DNA from: Acidimicrobiales bacterium
GTDB taxonomy: Bacteria; Actinomycetota; Acidimicrobiia; Acidimicrobiales; Palsa-688
NCBI GenBank assembly: GCA_035533095.1
Contig: DATLUM010000044.1
Span: 1 to 45,663, forward strand
Reading direction: 5' to 3'
Length of the DNA stretch: 45,663 nt
Made by a program: the position numbers and the translations under genes. This document shows, one piece after another, positions 32,072 to 40,919 of this stretch (position 1 is the stretch's first letter; each line of letters opens with the position of its first letter). The notes under the pieces were generated by a model. It had not been told where the DNA came from and made no database searches. It worked only from the letters and a program-made list of their open reading frames with translations.

Positions 32072-33842
32072 CGGCTGTCACCTCCGAGTGGTTATCCCCG
32101 CTCCCTGCGCCGGCAGCAGTGGACACGGCTTCGCCTGGCACGTCGCCACCAACCGGATCCCTCGAGACGTCGAGCGTGAGGTTCTGCCGCTTGTCGCGCT
32201 GATGGACGGGGAGGAGGACCGTGAACGTCGATCCGGCGCCCGGCTCGCTGTCGGCTTCGATGGTCCCGCCGTGCCTGTCTGCGATCTTCCTGCACAGGGC
32301 GAGGCCGATACCGGTCCCGGAGTACTCGCTGCGGCCGTGGAGGCGCTCGAACACCCGGAATATCCGCAGGCTGTAGCGGGGCTCGAAGCCGATCCCGTTG
32401 TCTCTTACCGTGAGGCGGACGATGTCACCCTCGATCTCACCGGAGACGTATATCTCGGGCTGGACCCCCTCCTTGCGAAACTTGACGGCGTTGGACACGA
32501 GGTTCTGGAGCAGCTGCTGCATCTGCAGGGCGTCCGCTTCGATCACGGGCAGCTCGTGCAGCCGCACGAGGGCCCCTGCGTCCGCGATCTGGGTCTCGAG
32601 GTCCGAGACGACCTCATGCGCCACGTCGCCAAGGTCGACCTGCGTGAAAGGTCGGCCTTGTGTCGACACCCGCGAGAACTTCAACAAGTCCTCGATCAAG
32701 CGCTGCATCCGCTCGGCTGCGGCGTTGGCCCGCCGGAGGTACTCCCGTCCCAGCTCCGAAACATGGTCGGATTCCATGACGGCGAGCTGCTCGGTGAAGG
32801 TCCGTACCTTCCTCAGCGGCTCCTGCAGGTCGTGCGAGGCGATCGACGCGAACTGATCGAGCTCCTCGTTGGAACGTGCCAACTCGGCCGCCCGGCGCTC
32901 CAGCGACGCGTTGGCGTCTACGAGGTCCTGATTGACCCGGGCGAGCTGGAGGTTCACCACGCGCAGCTCGTCCGCTGAGAGAGCGAGGCGCAGGCCAAGG
33001 AGGAGCGCGACGATGGCGACGACGGCGAACGCGCCGAAGATGATCCAAGGGACCAACTGGCGCCAGCCGGTGACGGTCGCGAACAAGGGGCCGTCCGGTG
33101 AGGAAAGGACGACTCTCCAAGTCGAATTCTTGAGGTGGGCCTGATCAAAGTAGGTTCCTGCCGAGTCGCCGGCGGTGTGCTTCAGCGCCGACGTGGCACC
33201 CGGCGCGTTGATCGGGTGCCCCACCTTCGAAGCCGGGTTCGTGGATGCAAGCACGACACCGTTGCCGTCAAGCAGGTAGTTGAAGCTGCCCCTGACGCCC
33301 GGAATGTTCTTGAGTTCGCTGTTGACGAACGTGCTGAGTGCCGAAGGGGCGAACCCCGTAACCAGGGTTCTGGTCCCGAAGCCGGTGGGAAAAGACACCG
33401 CGAAGTCGATGACGCCTGTCTGCTTGTAAGGCAGGTAGTCGCCGAGGCCATAGAGATGGCCGGACCGTAGGAGAGCGAGGGCAGTAGAAGACGGAAGCTC
33501 GCTGCTCGCCTGGGCGTCGAATCCCTGGGAGCTGGCGAGCACCTCGCCGTTCGAATCGAGCAGTACCAGGTAGATGTCCTGCCCCGCTTTGGCGTCGAGG
33601 ACCTGGTTCGGGACGGTCTGCCCTCCATAGGTCTGCGCGTCCGTCGGTACTTGCTGCTGCACCGTTTGGAAGAGGCTGTCGATGAGCGCGGCTGCCAGCA
33701 CGGCTCTGTCGTGAACCTGACCCTTGACCTCGTTCCTGTTCCGGGTCTGCGTGTCGGAGAGTTCCAACGCGAAGACTGCGAGCAGAGCGAGAACGATGCA
33801 TGCGCCGACGACGGCTACTAGCCCGGCCCGCTTCGACCTCAT
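32061..33842 (-). CDS. Membrane sensor histidine kinase
   Basis: A 593-residue kinase. One N-terminal membrane helix (AVVGACIVLALLAVFAL) is followed by a periplasmic sensing region of about 250 residues that looks like a double-Cache fold. A second helix follows (WIIFGAFAVVAIVALLLG). Then come a short coiled coil, the H-box FASIASHDLQEPLRKV, and a HATPase domain (LQNLVSNAVKF, VRDNGIGFEP, GTGIGLALCRKI). The DLQEPLR H-box is typical of phytochrome-like kinases that pair with Rcp1-type regulators, as here. It starts at ATG 33842 and leads a three-gene operon. Confidence 0.93.
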   Translation of the reverse strand: MRSKRAGLVAVVGACIVLALLAVFALELSDTQTRNRNEVKGQVHDRAVLAAALIDSLFQTVQQQVPTDAQTYGGQTVPNQVLDAKAGQDIYLVLLDSNGEVLASSQGFDAQASSELPSSTALALLRSGHLYGLGDYLPYKQTGVIDFAVSFPTGFGTRTLVTGFAPSALSTFVNSELKNIPGVRGSFNYLLDGNGVVLASTNPASKVGHPINAPGATSALKHTAGDSAGTYFDQAHLKNSTWRVVLSSPDGPLFATVTGWRQLVPWIIFGAFAVVAIVALLLGLRLALSADELRVVNLQLARVNQDLVDANASLERRAAELARSNEELDQFASIASHDLQEPLRKVRTFTEQLAVMESDHVSELGREYLRRANAAAERMQRLIEDLLKFSRVSTQGRPFTQVDLGDVAHEVVSDLETQIADAGALVRLHELPVIEADALQMQQLLQNLVSNAVKFRKEGVQPEIYVSGEIEGDIVRLTVRDNGIGFEPRYSLRIFRVFERLHGRSEYSGTGIGLALCRKIADRHGGTIEADSEPGAGSTFTVLLPVHQRDKRQNLTLDVSRDPVGGDVPGEAVSTAAGAGSGDNHSEVTADAR

Positions 33843-34018
33843 AACGATTTACCCCCTGATGCGGGCGGGACTCTACGCCCAAATGACCTTGAGAGGAAGG
33901 CCAATTCTTCGTGATCAGAGCAGTTGGTAGCTAATGCGGTTTATGAGCTGAATACCGCCGTTCGGGACTGACCTCCGCTTTTGTGGACATGCCCCATGCA
34001 GGCCTGCGAGCATCTTGC

Positions 34019-34849
34019 ATGATCAGCGATCAGCCCCTTGCCGGTCGCGTCGTCGGCATCACCGCCGAGCGGCGTGCGGAGGATCAAGCATTGCTGTTCC
34101 GCCGGCTCGGCGCGGACGTCGTGCTAGCCCCGACGATGCACACCAGGCCACTGGCAGATCCCGATGGACTTCGGAGGGTGACCGTCCAGCTGATCGACGA
34201 GCCTCCGGACTTTCTGGTGGCGAACACCGGAATGGGGATCCGCACCTGGATGGAAGCGGCGGCCGAATGGGGCATGCAAGGCGCACTCGTCGACTCGTTC
34301 CGCCGGTCGAAGGTCGCGGCGCGGGGCCCAAAGGCGGCCGGCGCGATCTCGTCGTCCAAGCTGAAGGTGTGGTGGCGCTCGCCGACGGAGCAGCTTACGG
34401 AGGTAGCCGGTCACCTCGTCGAGACGGGGGTCGCCGGCAAGCGGATCGCCTTTCAGCTGCACGGCGACGAGCAAGCCGGGTTCGTCTCCGGCCTGGAGGC
34501 AGCTGGCGCGACGGTGATCCCGGTCCCGGTGTACGAGTGGTCCGTTCCGGCCGGGCACGGTGCCGACGCCGCGCTGGCACTGATCGAACGGTCCTGCGCC
34601 GGCGAGATTGACGCGATCACCTTCACTGCAGGGCCCCAGGTCCGGAACCTGTTCGTCATCGCAGAAGAACACGGCCACTCGACCAAGCTCGCCGAGGCGT
34701 TCGGTCAGATGCGCCCTGTTGCCGGATGCATAGGCCCTGTCTGCGCCTCGGTCGCCCGCGACGAGGGGATCATCGATCCGGTGGTGCCGGACAACTGGCG
34801 CCTCGGGTCCCTCGTCAAGACCGTCGCCGCGTCGTTGCAGGGTTCCTGA
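34019..34849 (+). CDS. Uroporphyrinogen-III synthase-like (HemD) protein
   Basis: A 276-residue protein of the HemD fold with two alternating alpha/beta domains. Conserved elements are GRVVGITAERRAEDQALLFR, FLVANTGMGIRTWMEAA, AARGPKAAGAI and AITFTAGPQVRNLF. HemD cyclises hydroxymethylbilane to uroporphyrinogen III. It is not in a heme gene cluster, and similar stand-alone copies in actinobacteria are fused to or act with regulators, so enzymatic function is not certain. ATG 34019 is preferred to ATG 33983. It ends ten bases before the convergent acyl-CoA dehydrogenase stop. Confidence 0.8.
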   Translation: MISDQPLAGRVVGITAERRAEDQALLFRRLGADVVLAPTMHTRPLADPDGLRRVTVQLIDEPPDFLVANTGMGIRTWMEAAAEWGMQGALVDSFRRSKVAARGPKAAGAISSSKLKVWWRSPTEQLTEVAGHLVETGVAGKRIAFQLHGDEQAGFVSGLEAAGATVIPVPVYEWSVPAGHGADAALALIERSCAGEIDAITFTAGPQVRNLFVIAEEHGHSTKLAEAFGQMRPVAGCIGPVCASVARDEGIIDPVVPDNWRLGSLVKTVAASLQGS

Positions 34850-34859
34850 GCGTCATAGC

Positions 34860-36122
34860 TCAGGACGGAGCGAGTGACTGCAGCTCCTTCCAGCTCTTCC
34901 CGTGGATCTGACCGGCTGGCTCCTTGGGCAATCCGAGGACCATCTCGCCGATGATGTTGCGCTGGATCTGCGACGACCCGGCGTAGATGCTGCCGGCGCG
35001 GCTCATCAGGAACGCCGTTGTCCAGGAGGCGCTGTCGTTGGGAGCCCCGACGTCGTCCGCTTGGAAGCCTGTCGACATGCGACCGGTCGGAGTGAGCGCC
35101 GCCGCCCCGAGGATGTCCACGCCGAGTTCGGTGACCACCTTGTGGTACTCACTCCAGAAAAGCTTGAAGGTGGACTCCGCGGGCCCCGGCTGGCCGCCCG
35201 CGAGGAACTTGGTCAGGGTTCGCATGCCGAGGTATCGCATGATCTCGACCTTCGAGTAGCACCAGGCAAGACGTTGCCGGATCAGCGGGACCCGGGCGGC
35301 TCCGTTTGCGCGTGCCAGCTCCATCAGCCGTTCTACCTCGGCGCGGAACATGATCGGGAAGGTCGCGGCCGCCTCGCCCCGCTCGTAGCCGAGCAGGGTC
35401 ATGGCGACCGCCCAACCGGCGTTCACCGCTCCCACGACATTGTCCCTAGCTGTACGGGCGTCAGTGAAGAATGTCTCGTTGAACTCCGACAGGCCGGTCA
35501 TCATCTTGATCGGACGAACCTCCACCCCGGCCTGTTCCATCGGCACCAACAGGAATGTGATCCCCTTGTGCTTGGGGGCGTCGGGATCGGTGCGGGCCAA
35601 GACGAAGATCCAGTTCGCGAGGTGCGCCGCGGAGGTCCAGATCTTCTGGCCGTTGATCACCCACTCGTCCCCGTCGAGCACCGCGCGGGTGCCGAGGTTG
35701 CCCAGGTCCGACCCGGCCCCCGGTTCGGAGTACCCCTGGCACCACACGTCCTCGCCGGAGAGGATCCGGGGTAGGAAGTGCCGCTTCTGCTCCTCCGTGC
35801 CCCAGTGCAGGATGGTGTTGCCGACCATCTGGATGCTGAACGTGTCGTTGGTCCCTCCGGTCGGGACCCCGGCCCGGTAGAACTCCTCCGCCACCACGAC
35901 CTGCTCCAGCGGCGTGAGACCGCCCCCGCCGAACTCCTTGGGCCACGAAGGGGCCAGCAGTCCGTTCTCGTAGAGAGTTGCGCGCCACTCGGAGGTGAAT
36001 GTCCGGACCGACTCGTGATCGAGCGCCCCTAGCCCCTTCCATCCCGGGGGCAGGTGCTCACCCAGGAAGGCGCGGATCTTCTCTCGGTAGGCCTGGGCCT
36101 CGGGCGGATAGTTCGGATCCAC
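34860..36122 (-). CDS. Acyl-CoA dehydrogenase
   Basis: A 420-residue FAD enzyme. An N-terminal helical domain is followed by the beta domain with CQGYSEPGAGSDLGNLGTRA and GQKIWTSAAHLANWIFVLAR. The C-terminal helical domain ends GSIYAGSSQIQRNIIGEMVL. This is a FadE-type enzyme that introduces the alpha-beta double bond into an acyl-CoA. Chain-length or steroid-side-chain preference cannot be told. It starts at GTG 36122. No beta-oxidation partners lie nearby, so it appears as a lone gene downstream of serA. Confidence 0.9.
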   Translation of the reverse strand: MDPNYPPEAQAYREKIRAFLGEHLPPGWKGLGALDHESVRTFTSEWRATLYENGLLAPSWPKEFGGGGLTPLEQVVVAEEFYRAGVPTGGTNDTFSIQMVGNTILHWGTEEQKRHFLPRILSGEDVWCQGYSEPGAGSDLGNLGTRAVLDGDEWVINGQKIWTSAAHLANWIFVLARTDPDAPKHKGITFLLVPMEQAGVEVRPIKMMTGLSEFNETFFTDARTARDNVVGAVNAGWAVAMTLLGYERGEAAATFPIMFRAEVERLMELARANGAARVPLIRQRLAWCYSKVEIMRYLGMRTLTKFLAGGQPGPAESTFKLFWSEYHKVVTELGVDILGAAALTPTGRMSTGFQADDVGAPNDSASWTTAFLMSRAGSIYAGSSQIQRNIIGEMVLGLPKEPAGQIHGKSWKELQSLAPS

Positions 36123-36162
36123 GTACGCGACGCTACCGCCGATCCCGAAACGCCCGGTCGCG

Positions 36163-37380
36163 TTAGAGCACCCTGAGGCGGATCGTCTCGTCCATGTGCG
36201 CCAGGCGGCTGAGCATGTCCTCGGTGTAGTCGCTGGCGATGTCGGTGATCACATAGCCGACGTCGCCCTTGGTCCCGAGCGACTGGCCCTCGATGTTGAC
36301 CCTGTGCTCGGCGAAGATCGCGTTGATCGCAGCGAGCACCCCCGGCGTGTTGCGGTGGATGTGAACCAGTCCGTGGGCACCGGCCCTGCTGGCCAGGTCG
36401 ACGTTCGGCATGTTGACCGACAGCGACGTGCTCCCAGTGCACGCATACGAGATCAGCTTGCCGGCGACGAAGTTCCCGATGTCGGCTTGGGCCTCTTCCG
36501 TGCTGCCGCCGATGTGCGGGGTCAGGATCACATTCGGCAGGCCCTGCAGGCGAGAGGTAAACGACGTGTCGTCCCCCGACGGCTCCTCGAAGAACACGTC
36601 GACCGCGGCGCCGGCCAGTCTCCCTGAGAGGATCTCCTGGCGCAGCGCACCGTGGTCGACCACGAAGCCACGGCTCAGGTTGAGGAAGAGCGCTCCGTCG
36701 CGCATGGCCGAGAACTCGGCGGCTCCGAACAGGCCGCGGTTGTCGGGGCGCCCGTCTACGTGCAGCGTCACAACGTCCGCCCATCCGAGGAGCTCTTCGA
36801 GGCTCGCGCACCGCCGTGCATTCCCCAGCGCGAGGCGATCGGCGGTGTCGTAGAACGAAACCGACATCCCCAGGTTCTCGGCCAGCACCGACAGCTGCGA
36901 CCCGATGTTGCCGTACCCGACGATCCCGAGCCTACGGCCGCGAACCTCGTGCGCTCCGGCAGCCGACTTCGACCAGACGCCTGCGTGCATGTCACGGTTC
37001 TTGTCGGTGAGCCGGCGGGTCAAGGCGATGATCTCGGCGATCACGAGCTCGACGACACTTCGGGTGTTCGAGAACGGTGCGTTGAACACGGCTACGCCCC
37101 GGCGGGTGGCGGCCGGGATGTCGATCTGGTTGGTGCCGATGCAGAAGGCTCCGACCGCGAGCAGGCGCCTGGACTTGTCGAGAACCGCATCTGTCAGGTG
37201 GGTACGCGACCTGATTCCGAGCAGGTCGATGTCGGCTATCCGGTCTGCCAGCTGGCTCTCGTCGAACGCGCCTTTGACCGTCTCCACCTCGAAGCCCGCG
37301 GCGGTCAAGGCCTCCGCCGCCCCGGGGTGGATGTTCTCTAGCAGGAGCGCTCGACGGCGGGGGGGTCGCTCGTCGTGCAT
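36163..37380 (-). CDS. serA: D-3-phosphoglycerate dehydrogenase
   Basis: A 405-residue enzyme of the E. coli SerA type. The NAD-binding motif is GRRLGIVGYGNIGSQLSVLA. The catalytic arginine is in LNLSRGFVVDHGAL, the glutamate in FFEEPSG and the histidine in LTPHIGGSTEEA. The C-terminal ACT domain (about 335-405) starts near GLVHIHRNTPGVLAAINAIF and would bind L-serine for feedback control. It catalyses the first step of serine synthesis. ATG 37380 gives the expected length. Confidence 0.93.
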   Translation of the reverse strand: MHDERPPRRRALLLENIHPGAAEALTAAGFEVETVKGAFDESQLADRIADIDLLGIRSRTHLTDAVLDKSRRLLAVGAFCIGTNQIDIPAATRRGVAVFNAPFSNTRSVVELVIAEIIALTRRLTDKNRDMHAGVWSKSAAGAHEVRGRRLGIVGYGNIGSQLSVLAENLGMSVSFYDTADRLALGNARRCASLEELLGWADVVTLHVDGRPDNRGLFGAAEFSAMRDGALFLNLSRGFVVDHGALRQEILSGRLAGAAVDVFFEEPSGDDTSFTSRLQGLPNVILTPHIGGSTEEAQADIGNFVAGKLISYACTGSTSLSVNMPNVDLASRAGAHGLVHIHRNTPGVLAAINAIFAEHRVNIEGQSLGTKGDVGYVITDIASDYTEDMLSRLAHMDETIRLRVL

Positions 37381-37432
37381 GGTCCTTCGATCCTACCGCT
37401 GTACTTAAACGCCGCCCTTTACGGGCCGGTTC

Positions 37433-38068
37433 TCACTGCCCGCTGCCGGTGTAGGCCTCGAGCGGTTGGATCTGGATCGTCCCCCCACCGCAGACCGAGG
37501 AATTCGGCCCGGGTACGACGAGGAACTGCGTGTCGTCTGGTGGGGTTACCTCGGTCTTCGTCGCCTCTGGCTGGCAAGGGGGTGTCGGCGAGTCGCCGTT
37601 GCTCGACACATCAGGGCTGAACTGCGCCAGGGCCGAAGCCGACGCGCCAGGGGCCACCGTGACGTCCTGCTCGGTGCCGGGGACACGGACCACGTTGGTG
37701 GGGAGCGGCGCTCCCGACGAATCGAGGAGCTGCATCCCCACGTACCCGAACATGTGGCAAGGCGAGGTGCCGGAGTTGGTGAGTATCAACCGTGCTTCGA
37801 CGTGGCCGGCGGATGCACCCCCGGGCACAAGGGAGAAAGTGCCCTTCAACGACACCGGCGTGCAGCGTCCCGGCCCCGCAGCAGAAGTCGAGGGGGCGGT
37901 GGTGACACTTCCGCCGGTGGTGGATGGCTGCGTATTACTTCCAGGCGCAAGCGTGGTGGCAACCGGGGTCGTAGGCGGTGTGGACCGCTTCGACGGCGAA
38001 GAACTGCAGGCCGCGGCGATGAGCGCGACGGCGGTGAAGGCGACCGGTGTCCGGGCGGTTCGGCGCAT
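37433..38068 (-). CDS. DUF4232 lipoprotein
   Basis: A 211-residue lipoprotein. The signal sequence ends in LIAAAC, a lipobox with the lipidated cysteine. A Ser/Thr/Pro-rich linker of about 45 residues follows. The DUF4232 domain begins near GRCTPVSLKGTFSLVPGG and includes LTNSGTSPCHMFGYVGMQLL with paired cysteines. Such proteins sit on the outer face of the membrane; function is unknown. ATG 38068 is favoured because it directly precedes the signal peptide. It is divergent from the NiCoT gene. Confidence 0.85.
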   Translation of the reverse strand: MRRTARTPVAFTAVALIAAACSSSPSKRSTPPTTPVATTLAPGSNTQPSTTGGSVTTAPSTSAAGPGRCTPVSLKGTFSLVPGGASAGHVEARLILTNSGTSPCHMFGYVGMQLLDSSGAPLPTNVVRVPGTEQDVTVAPGASASALAQFSPDVSSNGDSPTPPCQPEATKTEVTPPDDTQFLVVPGPNSSVCGGGTIQIQPLEAYTGSGQ

Positions 38069-38128
38069 GGACTCGAACCTAACCGTAGCCATCCGCCGTA
38101 GCGCGGAGTAGCCGGTAAGTTCTCGGGC

Positions 38129-39277
38129 ATGACGGTCGGCATCGAAAAGCCAGCCGGACGCCTCGAGCGGATCGGTCGGTCGATGACCCCCGCCGAGTGG
38201 CGCCGCGCCGCAGGGATGGGCGGCTTCGTGTTGGCGCTGCACGTGGTCGGCTTCTTCCTGCTGTTCCTCGCGGCGCCGAGACATTTCCACATCGACCGGA
38301 CCCGCACCTTCGGGATCGGAACCGGCCTCCTCGCTTACACGCTGGGGATGCGACACGCGTTCGACGCCGACCACATCTCCGCGATCGACAACACGACACG
38401 CAAGCTCATGTCCGAGGGGAAAAGACCCTTGTCGGTGGGCTTCTGGTTCTCCCTGGGCCACTCGAGCGTCGTGTTCCTGATGGCCGTGGTGCTCGGATTC
38501 GGCGTCAGGACGCTCAACCTCGGGATAAGCCAGCCGAACTCCCAGATCCACCACGTCAGCGGGGTGGTCGGCACCATCGTTTCGGGGACCTTCCTCTACC
38601 TGATCGCCGCGCTCAACCTGATCATCCTGGTATCGATCGTGCGAATCTTCTTCGCTCTGCGCCGAGGCGAGTTCGATCACGATGAACTGGAGCGCCGCCT
38701 CAATGCCCGAGGTCTCATGAACCGCTTCTTCGGGCCCCTGGCGAGGCGAGTCGACTCCGCGTGGAAGATGTACCCGATCGGTTTCCTATTCGGGCTGGGG
38801 TTCGACACGGCGACAGAGATCGCCCTGCTCGTCCTGGCGGGCACGAGCGTCGTCTCCGGCCTTCCGTACTGGGCGGTGCTGTGCCTTCCCATCCTGTTCG
38901 CGGCAGGGATGTCACTCCTGGACACCGCCGACGGGTCTTTCATGAACTTCGCCTACGGGTGGGCCTTCTCCAACCCGGTTCGGAAGGTCTATTACAACAT
39001 CACGATCACGGGACTCTCAGTCGTGGTCGCGTTCGTCATCGGCACGATCGAAGTGTTCTCGGTCCTTCAGTCCGAGTTCGGCCTGACCGGCGGGCTGTGG
39101 GATTACGCCGCCCGCTTCAACATCAACACAGCCGGCTTCTTCATCGTGGGGCTGTTCGTGGTCACCTGGGTGGTAGCGCTACTCGTGTGGAGGTTCGGCC
39201 GCGTGGAGACGCGGTGGGCTGGGGCGGAACTGGTCCTGGGGGATTTAACCGACCCGGAGGGGTCGCGCACCGCCTGA
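38129..39277 (+). CDS. NiCoT-family nickel/cobalt transporter
   Basis: A 382-residue transporter with about eight membrane helices. The defining second-helix signature HAFDADHISAIDNTTRKL is present, as are GFWFSLGHSSVV and the LGFDTATEIALL motif. HoxN/NixA/NhlF-type permeases import Ni2+ or Co2+ with high affinity for hydrogenase, urease or cobalamin. The metal preference is not decidable. ATG 38129 is 60 bp from the divergent lipoprotein start, leaving no room for a cobalamin riboswitch. No nickel enzyme is encoded in this window. Confidence 0.93.
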   Translation: MTVGIEKPAGRLERIGRSMTPAEWRRAAGMGGFVLALHVVGFFLLFLAAPRHFHIDRTRTFGIGTGLLAYTLGMRHAFDADHISAIDNTTRKLMSEGKRPLSVGFWFSLGHSSVVFLMAVVLGFGVRTLNLGISQPNSQIHHVSGVVGTIVSGTFLYLIAALNLIILVSIVRIFFALRRGEFDHDELERRLNARGLMNRFFGPLARRVDSAWKMYPIGFLFGLGFDTATEIALLVLAGTSVVSGLPYWAVLCLPILFAAGMSLLDTADGSFMNFAYGWAFSNPVRKVYYNITITGLSVVVAFVIGTIEVFSVLQSEFGLTGGLWDYAARFNINTAGFFIVGLFVVTWVVALLVWRFGRVETRWAGAELVLGDLTDPEGSRTA

Positions 39278-39282
39278 CCTCA

Positions 39283-39303
39283 AAGAGGTTCGCAGAACCT
39301 CTT
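39283..39303. terminator. Bidirectional hairpin between convergent genes
   Basis: AAGAGGTTC (39283-39291) and GAACCTCTT (39295-39303) form a perfect nine-base-pair stem with a three-base loop between the stops of the NiCoT gene and argJ. The U tract is short on both strands. Confidence 0.7.
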
Positions 39304-40493
39304 CAGGTCGTGTAGTCGGCGTTGATCCGGACGTAACCGGCTGAGAGGTCGCATCCGAAGACCGTCGCTTCGGCCTGGCCGGTCCCGAGCTCCACTTCGA
39401 TCTCCACGTGGTCCGCGGACATGATCTTGGTGAGACGCTTCAGGCCCTCGGCGTCCGGCAGTTCGGGATACGTTTCCATGCCGCCGAAGCGGATGACGAC
39501 CGAACCCGGGTGGATGTCGGTGTCCTCCTCACACTTCCCTATCGCCATCGCGACCCGGCCCCAGTTGGGGTCCGCTCCGTGCACTGCTGTCTTGACGAGA
39601 GGCGAGTTGACGATCGCCTTCGCGACGCGACGCGCCTGTGCCACGTCGCGTGCCGCGCGCGCCGTGACCGTTAGCAGCTTTGTCGCCCCCTCTCCGTCCC
39701 GGGCGAGCTGGAGCGTCAGGTCAAGGCACACTTCACGCAGCGCCACCCCGAGGGCCGCCTCGGGCACCGGGCCAGCCGCTCCGCTCGCCATGACCAAGGC
39801 CGTGTCGGAGGTGGAGGTATCCGTGTCGACGCTCAGGCAATTGAAAGTCTCGTCGACCGCTCGGCGCCACATGCGGTCCAGGGTCGCGTGGTCCACCTCG
39901 GCGTCGGTCAACACGAACGCGAGCATGGTCGCCATGTGCGGCTCGATCATGCCGACACCCTTCGCGACCCCGACGACGCGCGCTCCTCCTGCAGTCTGGA
40001 CGGCGGTCTTGGGCACCGTGTCGGTGGTCATGATCGCACGAGCGACCGCCGACGCGTCGGCGCCGAATGGCGTCCCTCCCAACGCCGTCAGGTAGCTGCG
40101 GAGCAGGGGCATCGGGTACGGGCGCCCTATCACGCCGGTACTCGCCACGAGCACCTCGTGGGGGCTCAGGCCGACAGCGTCGGCGACGAGCGACGTCACC
40201 TCCTCGGCATCGCGATCACCCTGCTCGCCGTTGGCGACATTGGCGTTCCTCGCGACGACCACGAAGGCCCTCGCCGCTCCCGAAGCGACCCGTTCGCGGC
40301 TAAGGAAGACGCTCGGGCCGGCGAATCGGCTCTGGGTGAACACCCCTGCGCTCGCACAGGGCCCCGTGCAGACGACGACGCTGACGTCGTCACCTTCGTC
40401 GCGCAGCCCAGCGTGGCCGGTCTGAGCGACGAACCCGACGGGAAGCTCTACCCGCGCTGCAGCTCCGGGGCGGGCGGGGCGCTCCCCTTGCAC
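39303..40493 (-). CDS. argJ: Bifunctional ornithine acetyltransferase / N-acetylglutamate synthase
   Basis: A 396-residue ArgJ. The autocleavage site and nucleophile threonine are in EPHMATMLAFV. Other conserved blocks are VVARNANVANGEQGDRDAEE, VLVASTGVIGRPYP and HGADPNWGRVAMAIG. The enzyme recycles the acetyl group from N-acetylornithine to glutamate in arginine synthesis and is cut into alpha and beta chains. GTG 40493 is chosen; GTG 40505 and GTG 40562 are in-frame alternatives. It stands apart from other arg genes and lies downstream of bldC. Confidence 0.92.
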   Translation of the reverse strand: MQGERPARPGAAARVELPVGFVAQTGHAGLRDEGDDVSVVVCTGPCASAGVFTQSRFAGPSVFLSRERVASGAARAFVVVARNANVANGEQGDRDAEEVTSLVADAVGLSPHEVLVASTGVIGRPYPMPLLRSYLTALGGTPFGADASAVARAIMTTDTVPKTAVQTAGGARVVGVAKGVGMIEPHMATMLAFVLTDAEVDHATLDRMWRRAVDETFNCLSVDTDTSTSDTALVMASGAAGPVPEAALGVALREVCLDLTLQLARDGEGATKLLTVTARAARDVAQARRVAKAIVNSPLVKTAVHGADPNWGRVAMAIGKCEEDTDIHPGSVVIRFGGMETYPELPDAEGLKRLTKIMSADHVEIEVELGTGQAEATVFGCDLSAGYVRINADYTT

Positions 40494-40611
40494 GTCGACG
40501 TCCACCCCGAGATCATCGCACGCGCACGCCCCGTCCCCCTGGTTGGGCCCCGGCGCTGCCACCCACCGTTGGGCCTCACCCTCCCCGGCTGCCAGCCCCC
40601 GCGACCGGCAA

Positions 40612-40812
40612 TCAGCCGAGCTCGGAACTCTCCATCTGCTCTAGGCAACGACGGATCTCCGAGGCCCTGAACCGGCGGTGTCCACCGAGGGTACGGATCG
40701 CGGTGATCTTGCCAGCACGAGCCCAGCGGGTAACGGTCTTCGGGTTCACGCGGAACAGAGCTGCAACCTCTGCAGGGGTCAGTAGTGCGTCGGCGTGGGT
40801 GTCTTCGGCCAT
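40612..40812 (-). CDS. bldC: BldC-type MerR-like DNA-binding protein
   Basis: A 66-residue protein consisting only of a MerR-type winged helix: LLTPAEVAALFRVNPKTVTR followed by AGKITAIRTLGGHRRFR. This is nearly the BldC sequence of Streptomyces, a developmental and global regulator that binds direct repeats head to tail. ATG 40812 follows AAGGAA and gives the normal length; the longer in-frame start at 40848 is rejected. It lies between purM and argJ on the same strand. Confidence 0.92.
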   Translation of the reverse strand: MAEDTHADALLTPAEVAALFRVNPKTVTRWARAGKITAIRTLGGHRRFRASEIRRCLEQMESSELG

Positions 40813-40919
40813 CTCTACAGGTTCCTTCCAAGCTGTCCGTTTCAGCACTCAACGTACGAGAAGACCGGGATGCCGCACATGACACGTGCGGGCCATTTTG
40901 TTGGCGCAAATCGGACTAG

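Noticed and set aside
38069-38128. A cobalamin or nickel riboswitch before the NiCoT gene.
   Set aside because: Only 60 bp separate the divergent starts, too short for a known riboswitch.
40861-40905. A CCGCAC/GTGCGG hairpin between purM and bldC as a terminator.
   Set aside because: No T tract follows on the minus strand, and the stem is only six base pairs.
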